A stretch of DNA of 64,000 nt, from positions 27,266,629 to 27,330,628 of the forward strand of contig CM029658.1 of NCBI GenBank assembly GCA_017311315.1, read 5' to 3'. Below the pieces are notes generated by a model. The model made no database searches. It saw only the letters and a program-made list of their open reading frames with translations, and had not been told where the DNA came from. This document shows positions 1 to 11,292 of the stretch, piece by piece; the first letter of the stretch is position 1, and every line of letters starts with the position of its first letter. The DNA comes from Dendrocalamus latiflorus. Its lineage: Eukaryota; Streptophyta; Magnoliopsida; Poales; Poaceae. Both the position numbers and the translations under genes were made by a program.

Positions 1-243
1 GGAGAGAGGGGTGAGCGCATCGGGAGAATGGGAGAGGGTGACCGTGACTTTGCTCTGGGATGGACTCGTCCGGGAATTTTTGTGGAATGGGATGATACCA
101 AATTTTTGAGGAATATTCCTTTGGGAGGGACCATTTGCTTCCATTCCATTCTCCCCCATCCCACAATCCAAACAGCTGGATGACCTCAAAATTGGAACGG
201 GACCATTCCATCCCTGGGACATCCTAGCATCCAAACACACCCT
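1..243. repeat. MITE-like terminal fragment cut by the window edge
   Basis: On the minus strand the segment begins GGGTGTGTTTGGATGC at about 243 and continues through GGAATGG-rich sequence, a layout common to ends of non-autonomous DNA transposons in grasses. The partner terminus would lie left of position 1, so neither target duplication nor superfamily can be assigned. No coding potential was seen. Confidence 0.3.
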
Positions 244-907
244 TAATGAACCTATTCTTTCTCCAAATTTTGGCTTGATTCCCATCAGAGCTAGCAAAAA
301 AGTATTCTGAAATTGAGATCACGCGATCCAGTTTCATAATTTAGAAATTTATAAAGTATCCAATATTAGGATTTATCGTAATTTAGAATTTGAAAGCATG
401 ATGATGTTTGGTTTCCTGTCTTTGATGGGTCTGTTTTGTAAGACCCTGTATTTTTGTTTTGTATAGAAATGGAAATGAGGAGTCTTACCTTATTAAAAAA
501 AAAAAGTGCAGCATGTGGTCTCACATAAAAAACTGCAGCATATATAATGTGCTCGATCAATTTCGTTTTTCATCGATCCCTCCAACAATCACCTGCTAAT
601 AATGCTAGAGCAAAAACTCATTGCATATGCTTATGGTATAGACATGATCCTTTTTCGTGACTAATATCCTACATTAATTAGGCTTTATATATTTACTGAT
701 CAATACATTGCTTTGTAGGTACAAGCGCCCAAAAATAGATTAATTATAGCGAGCTGTGGAGCATATGAGCTGCGAAAGGACAACACTAGTCGAAGTAGCA
801 CAAATTGGTACTTGTCAGGTGGTTTCCTGGTGACAACATTTCTATCTAGTAAGATGTTTGTGGAAATTAGAAGCCACGCAGAAAGTTCGACCTCTGTTAA
901 ATTTATA
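244..907. other. Intergenic, no gene seen
   Basis: AT-rich sequence without a convincing ORF. Positions 797-830 contain a short segment (AGCACAAATTGGTACTTG followed by TCAGGTGGTTTCCT) that recurs in diverged form near 3550-3582 and 4577-4612, so this stretch is probably an additional old copy of the repeat described at 3160-4740. Confidence 0.4.
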
Positions 908-1136
908 CTGACAAGCAGTGGCGGATCCAGGAATTTCAGAATAGGTATTCGAAGTTACAAAAATATTGTTCAATAAAAAACATAAAAGTTTACAATAACA
1001 AAAATCAAAGTACAATTATTCATACTATAGACAGTATTTCAAATAATATAAAAACATTACAAAATAATTAAAAATTAACGCAATTCACAACTTGTATCAA
1101 ACTGCGATTAAGGTTGCAAAGAAGCTTAATTTACGT

Positions 1137-1138
<2 letters not shown>

Positions 1139-1172
<34 letters not shown>
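1139..1172. repeat. (CT)n microsatellite
   Basis: About 16 uninterrupted TC dinucleotides inside the hAT-type element. Confidence 0.9.
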
Positions 1173-1174
<2 letters not shown>

Positions 1175-2402
1175 AGGAGGCTAAGACCAACCTGGCAATG
1201 CTTAATTTAGCAAATGATGCACCAATCATTGACCTCCCAATGCTATTTTCTTAATTCTCGTAGATCTATCAAGACAAGTAGACAACCAAAACCATCTCTT
1301 TCCAACAAACTGCAAAGGATTGCATGATACAGCAATCTGCCAAATGGCACAGTGTTTTAACAACTAACGACAACTGCATTATTCATATCACAAAGGCATA
1401 TCTATGAGTTCTGAACTTGATGATTGACAAGAACAGAGGCTGCGGTTTGAGAAATATGCATGGTCATGTGCTGGCTACTGGACAACAACTTGCCTATATA
1501 GGCATGCTGATAATGTTAATTAATCTGATTAGAGCTAATAACATGAATGATGAAAGGAAGCATCTAGGTACATATAGCTTCTGATCAGGCATGCGCTTTG
1601 ACTGTAAGTACAACATGTTAGCATCCAACAAATAATTCATGTTTGTATTTGACTGTTTGGACATGATTGGTCTAGAACTGGTTTGTGTTTGTACTTCTGA
1701 ACAGGTGAAATCCAAGTTAACAGAACATGGTATTGACTACAGACTACTTCAGCTAGGGGTTTCAGTCTTTCAGAATTCAGAAGGTTCTACATTACAGAAT
1801 ACAGACCTATTACTACATCTTAAACTGCAGTAAAAATGGGGGAAAGAGTTTCCACCTTGTCCCAGCGAAAGATAATTTGATTCAAGCGTTTGCTAATGCT
1901 CTGCCCAGGCCAGTAGGCCAGAGAAGGATGGAACAGGGGAGTTCCTCATTGGCTCATTTGTACAATACATTGTGAGGTCCATTGGACTGAGGATAGATTA
2001 ATATTATCAAAATAAATCTCATATGAAACTCCGTATCATTGATTCAGCTTATCAATCAAGATCAGCAATTCTCGTAAAATATCCCATTAGCTTTGTTCCA
2101 TGACCAATACTGGTCAGAGATGCACAAATTATGGATCTGCACTGCACACATCAGCAAATAAACATTCTCCTACAAGCAACACATTGCTATATATACACAT
2201 CATGATCCCAGCAGCACCACAAGTTCACCTCAGAATCCAACAAATGTGGCAGTGGTCTATTTAAATTCTATAATCTAAGCCTTCATCCCCGAGCCCCGGA
2301 CCATAATTTCAGAGCAATTATCACATCAGAAATCAGATCATTGGCAGAGAACATCGCGCTGCACATTAGAGTAAACATGGTGAAAAGATCACGAATCCTA
2401 AC

Positions 2403-2750
2403 TCAGGCCACCAGAAAGATGTAAAATGCGGCCGGGCAAATGCCAGATCTGCGATTGTTTTGGGGGAGAGGTAAGGGTACCTTGTAGGAGCCATCGGGCT
2501 GCTGCTGACCGAGCCTCTGAATCTCCTCCTTCTCCTTGAGCCTCCTAGGTCGCCGGATGGCCGGAGGCGGAGGCACCGGAGAGGTTAGTGAGGATTGAGG
2601 AGCGACTGGTGGTGGTGGAGACCCTAGGGCGAACTGGCGATGGATGGTTGGAGACTTCGGCCTGGCTTCAACCCTAGGCGGCCTGGGCTGAGCCAAGGTC
2701 GAGGCGAGCGTCCAAGTTGGGAGGGCGAATGGGCCAAACAGAATTGACAC
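2403..2750 (-). pseudogene. Possible captured gene 5' exon inside the hAT element
   Basis: A 115-codon minus-strand ORF with a proline- and arginine-rich N-terminal half followed by a charged stretch reading RRLKEKEEIQRLGQQQPDGS. The composition changes from AT-rich flanks to GC-rich here. Just after the Q-D-G-S-Y-K codons lies AAG|GTACCC (near 2480), a plausible splice donor, so the segment may be a promoter plus first exon taken from a host gene. I do not recognise the protein. Equally it could be chance GC-rich sequence. Confidence 0.25.
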
Positions 2751-2984
2751 TATTTTGGGTTTGCCGCGTATAAACAGGCCGATTTTGGTATAACTACCAA
2801 TATATATGTATTATACTCTATATATACTAGTTTTTTTGCTAAAAAGTTTGGGTATTCAGCTGAATACCCATTAATTACTGTAGATCCACCCCTGCTGACA
2901 AGGATATTAGCAATGCAGATACACAGCTTAAAGGTCGCATAACCAATGTGGAAAATCTACTCGAGAAAATGTTGCACATCACAT

Positions 2985-2985
<1 letters not shown>

Positions 2986-3063
<78 letters not shown>
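2986..3063. repeat. (AT)n microsatellite
   Basis: Uninterrupted TA/AT dinucleotide run of about 76 bases; such runs are polymorphic and can form cruciform structures. Confidence 0.95.
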
Positions 3064-3066
<3 letters not shown>

Positions 3067-3159
3067 TGCGAGTATACCTAAGGTGATAAAGGAGTATTTT
3101 AAGTTCATTTAGGTGGTATATTAGAGGTGGGTGTAATTACGCCCGGGTGTAAAAGATAT

Positions 3160-3765
3160 TTTTCCTAAGAAACTTTCTTGTCTCTCATCTGAATTTTCTG
3201 AAAGTTGCACTTTCCTCTACACCTTCGTTACCGTCCCTCAACATCGAGTGATGGTCTCCTCAGGTTGTCCTTTCTTTCTCTTATCCTTTTCAAGAAGAAC
3301 AGTCGGAGATGCATCTGTCCAGATCAGCCTCTTCGAAGCAACGAAGCCTAGGCTAGGAAAGTTACACCGATACTTCTCTGAACCCTGAACTGAAGACGAT
3401 AGTCGCTGGCACATTGGCATACTAATGTGTAATGTGTTTGTTAGATTTCTCTAGCTTTCTTGCTATATCTGATATAAAATATGAGATCCTTTCAGTTCAG
3501 AAAGTGCATAGACAATTATAGGATGCTCTGGACCACATAAGACAAAAGAAGCACAAGGCTGCAGGTACTTGTGAGGTGGCTTCCTATATACAGCTGAAAT
3601 ATGAACAAAAACAAGTGATTACGAGTTGCTTCTTAGGGAATTTAGGGGATGCTCATGGGAATTCAGCGACAACACAAGCACAAGGCTTATTAGGGAATCA
3701 AGGAATGTTCAAGGTAGTTTTAAATATAGCATGCATCCATTTTAATTTTTCAAGTTCAAACTAAA
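3160..3765 (+). repeat. Diverged direct duplication, copy 1
   Basis: Blocks of this stretch recur in the same order at 4058-4740: CTGAATTTTCTGAAAGTTGCACTTTC-like text near 3187, a CCTTTTCAAGAA block near 3285, a GAGATCCTTTCAGTTCAG block near 3482, and AGCACAAGGCTGCAGGTACT near 3550. One frame over 3497-3570 reads VQKVHRQL, a stop, then DALDHIRQKKHKAAGT, a charged helical pattern that loosely resembles a plant K-box, so an old gene fragment is possible. Identity is well below that of recent duplications. Confidence 0.45.
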
Positions 3766-4057
3766 TTTGCTTCGCGAGAGAAAACAAATCCCTAACAAAC
3801 TACTAGTTACAAGAAATGAAAATTATACAATATGTTTCTGATAACTTGTTTTAGGTTTAATATTAAAATGTTAAAGGGTGATGAAAAACTCCATAGGCTA
3901 TCTCCTGAATCATTTTTAAAAAATCTCTTCAAGTTATTTGGGAAATTTTCATGTTAACTTGGTGTTCACACAAAATAGTTTACATGATTGCACCTAAACA
4001 TGGTTTGCACTAGATATGTACCAAATAACTTAAATGGATATAAGGAGTGCATTTTTT

Positions 4058-4740
4058 TGCCAAAGAACTTTTCTACCTTTCACCTAAATTTTCTGAAAGT
4101 TGTACTTTCTCGTTCACCTTTGTTACTGTCTTCTTCCCAGGTCCTCATTTCTTTCTCTCGTCCTTTTCAAGAAAAAGATTTGTATCCAACATCACAGGTT
4201 ACATCATCTTCATTGAAGTCTAGGATCAGTAGGTTGTACAGAAAATGTACACTCATAAACAGGAAGCAGAGGCCTGTACATCTTCCATAAACTTTCTAGG
4301 TTCAGTAGGTTATTTATTTCTCCGTTGGTTTCTTTTTATCCTTCCCTTTTGTTATACCCGGAGGCCAGAGCTAGCAGCCTCAAAACATGAGATGCTTTCA
4401 GTTCAGGAAGGTGCATAGAAAGTTATAGGAAGCTCTAGCTGGACCACAAGGGAGACAGGAAAATTTATGTTTTTGCCACCCTTATGAGGTGAGGGGCAAC
4501 AGATTTGCCACTCTGGCCCGTTGTCAGTGACTCAGGCGGTCCCATAAGCAACCATTATATTGGACATTGGTTGCATCGTTAGCACAAGGCTGGTACTTGT
4601 GATGTGGCTTCCTGCACACACACACACACACAGCCAGCTGAAGTAACCTGCTCCAACTGGACGAACTGCTTCTGCTTGGGGTGTTCAGGGAATGTTCATG
4701 GAAGAACGTCCATGATATAAGTGAAATTGTTATATATTTG
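4058..4740 (+). repeat. Diverged direct duplication, copy 2
   Basis: Second copy of the 3160-3765 unit, about 0.9 kb downstream and in the same orientation. Relative to copy 1 it contains about 130 extra bases near 4450-4575 and a (CA)n run at 4616-4632. No frame is open throughout. Confidence 0.45.
4616..4632. repeat. (CA)n microsatellite
   Basis: Short uninterrupted CA run inside the second duplicated unit, absent from copy 1. Confidence 0.85.
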
Positions 4741-5020
4741 CGTATGTGAACATATGTGAAGATTGAGTGAATTAATTTGCAAGCCCTTTTTCTAGCAGTT
4801 CCTTTGGTAAACTTCTAGTTCAACAAACTTGAACCCCCACTATTCTCAGAAAGATGTGTTGTAAAAGTTTAGTAAAAACATAAAGAGATACTAGTATACT
4901 ACTGGAAATCTTGAGTTTTCTAGTGTTAATTCAGGCTATAAGTCAATGCGCATATATTAGTAATTTAATTAATAGATGTCCCATGTCACTGCTCCCCAGA
5001 AGCACACTTTATCCTTTTCT

Positions 5021-6070
5021 CTAGCTTCTGCTTACACCTTCCAGATCCGGTCCCCCTCCCGTTGCTCCGACGTCCGGCGGTCTCTCCGGCGGCGTGAGGG
5101 GAGGGGGATCCACCCCGGCTCCTTGGTTAGCAGTAGTAGTAAGGTAGATAGGTCCCTTTGTCTCTCCTTTTGCTTTTGTGTCCGTCTCTTCTTCCTTCGG
5201 CTCCCGATTTCTTCGGATCTGAGCGCATGCATGAAGTACTCGGGAAGGGGACGGGGAAGGGGCGCCGGTGGGAGGAAGGCCAAGCGGCGGGTCGGATTCG
5301 GTCAGCGGCGGTGGGCCTGCTTCGGGCGGCCGGCCACCCCGTCTCCACCCGAAAAGCGCGGATCTGAGCGGAGCGGCGGCGGCGCGTGGGCGCCCGCGAG
5401 GCGACGGCGTGCTCATGAGGAGGCGGAGCGGCGGCTCCCGCGAGGCGACGGCGCGCTCATGGAAGCGGAGCGGTGGCTCCCGCGCAGCGCGGCGACGGTG
5501 GGGCGGCGGCGCCCGCACGGCGCATGGAGCGGCTGCACGGCGGCCCTTGCGGGGAAGCGGCATGACGGCGGCGGCGCTCGCGGCGCGGAGTGGCGGCGGC
5601 TCCACCGAAGCGGCAGCAGCGGCGCCCGAAGAGGAGCGACGGCGCGCCGGCGACGGCAGCAGCGCCCGCATGGAGCGGTGGAGCGCAAAAACTTCGGTGG
5701 GACAAGCCAGGAAGGAGACGGCGACTCCGGCGCCAGCGCCTGCAACAACCTGCTGGTTGACAGTGAGTGGCGCACCGGGCTCCGACCGCAGCACGGCCTC
5801 CATCTGCCCCCTGACGGTGAAGAGAACGGCGTTCAAGGCGGCGACCGTGGCCAGCGGGGCTCCCATCCCCTTGTACAGTCCCCTGGGGCCTTCAGCTGCA
5901 AGTGTCTGCTTGACGGCGTCCATGGCGCCTGAGAACTTGGGGGGCTGGCCGGGAGGCGGCGTCGGCTGGCTCTGCAGCTTCACCTTGACGGTGTCGAACG
6001 GGTGGCCGACGATCAGCTGCGCCGCACCTCCCACCGTGCCGGCGGTCAGGTCCTTGGCGACGTCACCCAT
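5021..6070 (-). pseudogene. Chimeric ORF: mitochondrial carnitine/acylcarnitine carrier-like N-terminus fused to GC-rich sequence
   Basis: Codons 1 to about 126 (6070 down to about 5690) read as the first third of a mitochondrial carrier: start MGDVAKDLTAGTVGG, the carrier signature VGHPFDTVKVKLQ near residues 21-33, a second-helix region with PRGLYKGMGAPL, and the start of the second carrier repeat ending SFLACPTE. This matches plant carnitine/acylcarnitine carrier-like proteins (the A BOUT DE SOUFFLE type), normally about 300 residues with three repeats. After CPTE the frame runs into unrelated Arg/Ala/Pro-rich sequence with no carrier motifs, so two of three repeats are absent. The frame stays open by composition. 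It is best read as a captured gene fragment rather than a working transporter; nothing shows that it is expressed. Confidence 0.7.
5398..5483. repeat. Two-copy GC-rich tandem repeat (about 43 bp)
   Basis: GAGGCGACGGCGTGCTCATG at 5398 is repeated as GAGGCGACGGCGCGCTCATG at 5442, and both units end GGCTCCCGC. The duplication lies in the non-carrier half of the chimeric ORF. Confidence 0.75.
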
Positions 6071-6199
6071 CTGTTGTGACAGTGCAGTTGGTTCATTGCA
6101 ATTTGGAGCTCAGTCAGTATCATTTCCCGTGGCTCATGCCCCTGGATCTGCTCAGTGTGGCGCATAGGCGTCGCAAAGTGGTTTCTACAGAGGCGGACT

Positions 6200-6784
6200 T
6201 TGCAGAAAGCAGCTCATCGTGGAGTTCAAGGGTGGCTATGCCATGGCCTTGAGGCGAACAGGACCCCGGTGTGTTGGTGGCGGTCTATTTTGTGACTGGG
6301 TAATGCGTGGGGTGCTGTGGAGGTGCTGGCGAAAGCCTTGCTGGTGTTCTTACCGATCTCGACAACGATGACGCCTTCGGGCGCCATTTGCCTTCCTGGA
6401 GGTGTTGTCATGGCACTCCATAGCCCTCATGTATACTGATCTCCAGGTGAAAACCTTGCCTCGGTGAGGCAGGCGGCGTCGGCGGTCCTAGCCGTCTCCT
6501 TGGAGGCGTCGTCTCGGAGGTCCTTATTCACGCAAAGTAGACCGAAGTTTGGATGGTACAGTCGGATGGGGATAGAGACTCGATTGAAAGCAAGGATGGA
6601 GAAGAAGTTCTGAAGCTTAGTCTTTCTAGCTTTTCTTTTCATAGTCCTTAAGCTCTCTTCTTTGTTGTTTTTTGCTCCTCAGTTTTGAGGCTTTGAGCCT
6701 AAGAGCTCGTGTAACCTTTGGCTGCGTATATCCCACGTGGATATAGAGGCCGGATTTTATATAAAATCCTTTATCTAAAAAAAA
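6200..6784 (+). mobile_element. Truncated LINE-like 3' end with A-tail
   Basis: The stretch ends GGATTTTATATAAAATCC then TTTATCTAAAAAAAA at 6784, the same TTTATCTAAAAAA ending used by the LINE at 14886 (read on its own strand). Upstream text such as CCAGGTGAAAACCTTGCCTC resembles non-coding 3' tails of grass LINEs. No RT domain is present, so it is a 5'-truncated or chimeric copy. A 12-base direct repeat ATTAGTAATTTA occurs at 4956-4967 and 6802-6813; it might mark the borders of one compound insertion, but it does not abut the A-tail. Confidence 0.5.
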
Positions 6785-8135
6785 GTCTCTTGTGTCAACT
6801 CATTAGTAATTTATTTACCATCCAACCTAGTGTAGAGATACGGGTATGGTACGCTAGCACAAAACAAAATTTTCTATTACGTAAACCATAAAACCATGTG
6901 ATCATAGATCATTACCACTAGATACCACTAAATGAGCAGTGCAATAGAAGAAAAGTTGGAACAGCCCAATCCAACATTGCACACATCGATGTAGTGGAGG
7001 TAGTCGATCATCCAGCGTCCTTGACCGCTGATCGTCTCCTCCAGCAACCCCTTGCTCCTAACGTACGTTGTGGATCGTCCTTGATCAGTGCAGCATCAAC
7101 TACAATAGCGCCTCTACGGTATCCACACATCCAGGGGTGGAACGTCGTGTGCTGGTGTGCTAGCACCAGCGTGCATAGTAAGGCCTTTGGGAGGTGGTGG
7201 CTAGAGTTTCGATAGGTAGTGCAACGTCCCCCAAAAGTCCCCACATCTCCTTATAAAGAGCCCCCCCTAGTGAGCCCTACACTAAGGACCCCACTAAGGT
7301 GCGAAGCCCACACGAATGGATCTTGTCTGAATCGATTTGTTTCAACCTATTAAGTGTGTAACCCTGTAAATTCACGTATACTCGACCAGGACTCAGAAAT
7401 CTCTTTCCAATCCATAAGTCGTTACTGGTCCCTAGAAGGGCAAAGCAACCCTCGAATACACATAAATATTATATCAAACGAATCTATGTAGTACTCATGT
7501 GCTCATCCCATTGCCTCATGATACTAGATCGATCTCAAGGCGAGATATATGTCATCCAATGATAGCTTGATCTTGTAGTGGATTACACAACTGCGGTTGA
7601 CTCTTTAACCACATTCGGCATGTCCATTTACCTCCCTAATCTAACCATATCGAGGGGGCTAGAGATATCTCTCCTGTTAAAGAGGAAGGGCAAATCCCAT
7701 TTTAATCACTCATATTCCTCTGTATGTTTCATAATAGACCTAAAAGCTACATTTATGGCTACTTAGTTAAAGAGTAACGTTTAGCAATCCCTAAGTAAAC
7801 TATTATACATGAAGGAAACCACAACGATCTTAGATCTAAGGATCTCATGTACACTATGTATAAGACTATATGTTGATACTTAAGAATATAATAATTCCCA
7901 TAGTGTTTCAAATTAGGTTAATCAAACACTATGTTCTTCAACGTATGTCCAAATTATTGATTTGACATCTCACATCCACGATCCTTGAAATGTGATCATC
8001 AATTAAGACATGCCCTGATCTACAAGTCATAAATGTCCCACATAATACTATAAGATCAAGGATATTTAGAATAACATCATAACACGAATAAAGAGTTTCA
8101 TGAATAAGTTACATACTTATTAATCAATAGAGATA
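6785..8135. other. No host gene; probably LTR-derived sequence in minus orientation
   Basis: No convincing ORF. Read on the minus strand there is a TATAAGGAGATGTGGGG-like promoter box near 7245 and, at about 6942, a degenerate primer-site-like TGGTATCTAGTGG, an order expected for an LTR followed by a primer-binding site. Boundaries and family are unresolved. Confidence 0.3.
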
Positions 8136-10587
8136 TGTCAGACCTAGAAATTGAATTCCGAATCCTTATGTGCTTATCGTGGTAGTCCTATGATCAGTGG
8201 CTAGCACATATATAGTACATAATTGTATTATATCCATACACGAGTAAATAAAACAGAGTAGCACATATATTAAGCGATTTGACAAAGGTCTATATCACCG
8301 AGTTTACATAAATAGCTGACTGGCCAAATAGATCACAAAAGAGAGTACTTGCTGCAAAAAAGGATGATAAATAACACAAAAGGGCCCTTGTGGTATGCCA
8401 GAAACCCACAAGCAGCTGTGACTAGGTTAACACCCTAGTAATTAGCATCATCATCATTAAATCTCGTGGCATAAAAATAACTAACCGCAGGGTCTTCTTC
8501 TTCTTGCTCTAGTATTGTTCCACAAACAACGATGAGTACAAAATTGTACTTCGCAAGACTTTAAGCAAAGATATTAGTATATACAAGCTGTGTCAAAAGA
8601 GTGGCTGTCCTAGCTAAATTATTTTGCACAAAGTGAGTTTTCATTTGCAAAAAACATAGTAATTTGTAAGGAGCAGTTTGTAAAATCAATTGGCGTAGTA
8701 TGAAATAATGAGTAATAGATATTGCAAGCACATGAAATAAGTGGCATTTCATCATCATCACATTTTTATATTGGTGATTCTTTGCCAAAACTTTACTAGC
8801 ATGGTTTCCTGCCATATGTACCATTCCCAAAACCATATATTTTTAAATAATTTTTAGAAAACCAAAAAATCTAACCAAGTTTGGTATTACCAAGCGATAT
8901 TTATGACTGAGGACACGGCTATTCAAATAGATTTACACTCTGTAGAATTTGTACAATTTTACCTACATGATACAGTCAATCCACCATGGTCTGCCATAAC
9001 TCACCACACGATAGTATGCGATTGAGTAACTATAACGAGACCTTTACAATATCTTGCGCTAACAGTAAACCACCCTATGAGTTAACACCTCAAGACAAAG
9101 ATGTCCGTTAGGCATCATCAAGAGAGCTCATAGTTGTGTAGTTAAGCCTTGCAAAGCAATGCAAGAGTCTTTTTGAGCATGGAGAATCGTTACCAAGCCT
9201 ACATGTCCAAAAGTAAACCTACCAACTACAACCTACGGTTCAATGCTAGAACTCGATAAATTATTCTGCCAAGTTTGTCCCACTACAAAACATGTGGTTG
9301 TATGAAAGGTGCTTGGATAAAAAACACTAAAGTTTGGTCCTTAACAACCCAGGCGGGACTACCACATACCAAGATCTCATGTAAATTGCACCGTTTTTCA
9401 CAAACCACTCACCTAAGTCTAAACCACTTTAATTTTCATATTTATAACTAAAATATCAGAGGTAACTCCTCTATCCAAATTAAGCTAAAACTTTTTTCAA
9501 AGTTTCCAAAATTGAGATATACCAAATTCCACCATTTTTTACCATTATTAAATTAAGCATGGCTGAGCATATGACTTGAATACCACTCGAAAAGTTCCAC
9601 AATTATTCGTGAACACATTGGATAATCTTTCTAAGGTGACGACGATAAAGTGATTCAATTTTCAAAGGGAGTGTAATGCAACAAGTGGGCATTAACTTGA
9701 ATCTAAATATAACATAGCAATTTAACCAAAATAAGCATGCATAATATGTTAAGCAAAACAATATGCATAATGTTAAAATATGGAATCAACATGGTCAATG
9801 AGGGTACTTGCCTTGCTCATTGAACACTTGCTCTTGATCTAGATTGACTTCGAAGTTCTCCGGCACGTCGGTATCTAAATGGGGAAAGATAAGAAACACA
9901 AATAAATTAAAAAACTCCAAAATTCATGGTTTTTTGCATAAAAAACTAGAACAAGAATCACTCAAATCATAATTCGTATGAGAGAGAACGAGTCCTTTGA
10001 AGTTTTGCCAGGAGAGAAAATCTAGGAAAAAGAAGAGAAAAACACAGAGTAGTTATGGTTTCGATTTTTAATTTAATTTTTATTTTTATTTCTAAAGGAA
10101 AACCAGGATTTTTTGCATCATCACGTCAACATGTGGGGTCTATTCCGAAATGATTTAATTTTAGAAATCAACTTTAGGCCTAGAAAATAGCAAACTTACA
10201 TTGAAAAATTATGATTTTTTGGAGAAACACTTTAGATTATTTAGAACTCAAATAAAATATTCCCAAGTTTTTAAGAAGTTTTATTTACTCACTAAAATTC
10301 ATTTTCAGCTATTGAAAATTTTTAAAAAACTTTTAGAGATTTAGAAAAGCTTTTGAAAATTCTTTAAAATTCTGGAAACTTTGGGAAATAATTTTATATT
10401 ATTTTATATCCAAATAAGTTATGACCAGGCCCTGACCAAGGTTTTCTTATTTTAGGAAACTCATTTTGAGTTAGTAGAAATTAGGAAAATCTTAAATAAA
10501 TGCAGATTTTTTTTGAAAATGCACAAAATGCAGAAATAATGATTTAAACATAACTTAAATTGGAATTTAGAATTTTGGGATGTTACA
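8136..10587 (-). mobile_element. Old Ty3/gypsy LTR (solo or remnant)
   Basis: It begins TGTCAGACC at 8136 and ends GGGATGTTACA at 10587. Three blocks match, in order and orientation, the LTRs of the chromovirus at 35870-47093: the terminal segment with CGAATCC, the block GGCTATTC-AATAG-ACACTCTG-GTACAA near 8925, and the ACTTGCCTTGC block at 9806-9818. Divergence is high. The bases flanking the two ends (AGATA and AATGA) do not match, so a clean solo LTR is not proven. On the minus strand the LTR starts TGTAACATCCC. The whole interval has no coding ORF. Confidence 0.6.
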
Positions 10588-10602
10588 AATGATAGGTCAT
10601 TA

Positions 10603-10835
10603 GAGCAAGGCTAATAATACAGCCTTCAGCTGGCTGTATGGACACTTACAGCCCACTTATCAGCCCATTCATATAGTAGTTTACAGCCAGCTGAAGGCTG
10701 TATGACCCACCCCTTTCTCTCACAAAGTTTCTTGGTTCTTGTGCTTCAGCTGGCTGTAAACTTACAGCCCACCTCTCTTCTCTCTCCTCCTCTCTCTCCT
10801 CCACCTCAGCATACAGGCTCTTATTATACTTGCTC
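10603..10835. mobile_element. Tourist-like (PIF/Harbinger) MITE
   Basis: 233 bp with inverted ends GAGCAAGGCTAATAATA and (minus strand) GAGCAAGTATAATAAGA, flanked by TTA at 10600-10602 and 10836-10838. Inside, CAGCTGGCTGTA/TACAGCC motifs are arranged as inverted pairs, so it can fold. It lies 0.46 kb upstream of the CBP60 start codon, in the probable promoter. Confidence 0.78.
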
Positions 10836-11205
10836 TTAAAGGGATATGATAACATATTATTCAATAGTTCATAAATATAAAAGCAATACAGTCAGCACCA
10901 TGATTACCTCTAGCCCACATCACTTAACACTTAGCTAGCAACTTCTCTTCGAGGCAAAGAAAGCTACTCAAAGACCAAGATGAGCCCACCGTTCAGAGAG
11001 GCATAGTAGGGGCTTCACGCATTGACCTAGCAATGCAAATTTGAGTCACCGTGACTTGAACTGTCTTGAAGTGAGCTGCTTCCTCTCTTATAGTCAAGCG
11101 GGCATATCCATGGACAAAAGCCGCACTGCTGTAAAGGATTCCAGTGACCTTCCAGGAACCTACCTGGAACATTCTCATGATGTTATCAACTAATTCAGGA
11201 CCCCC

Positions 11206-11213
11206 TATATATA
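11206..11213 (+). promoter_or_regulatory. Probable TATA box of the CBP60 gene
   Basis: TATATATA 80 bp before the start codon, leaving room for a short leader of about 50 bases. No other TATA-like box lies closer on this strand. Confidence 0.5.
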
Positions 11214-11292
11214 TCGTTCCAGTTCATCAGCTCCTTTTACTGTATTGAGCTTCACATCGTCTCCACTCTCCTGCTGAATTCCGTTCATCGTA

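Larger units (their letters stand above)
916..2894. mobile_element. Non-autonomous hAT-type DNA transposon
   Basis: The element starts CAGTGGCGGATCC at 916 and ends GGATCTAC.../CAGGGGTGGATC when read on the minus strand from 2894, giving imperfect terminal inverted repeats. It is flanked by a perfect 8-bp direct repeat, CTGACAAG, at 908-915 and 2895-2902. Eight-base duplications and CAGNGGCGGA-like ends are typical of the hAT superfamily. At 1979 bp it has no transposase-sized ORF, so it must be mobilised in trans. It holds a CT microsatellite (1139-1172) and a GC-rich minus-strand ORF (2403-2750) that may be a captured gene start. Confidence 0.78.

Noticed and set aside
4956..6813. Definite target-site duplication ATTAGTAATTTA around the chimeric block
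   Set aside because: The 3' copy is 17 bases beyond the A-tail and the motif is AT-rich, so chance cannot be excluded; kept only as a possibility.
8131..10592. Solo LTR with target duplication
   Set aside because: The adjoining five bases (AGATA and AATGA) differ, so the solo-LTR origin is not shown.
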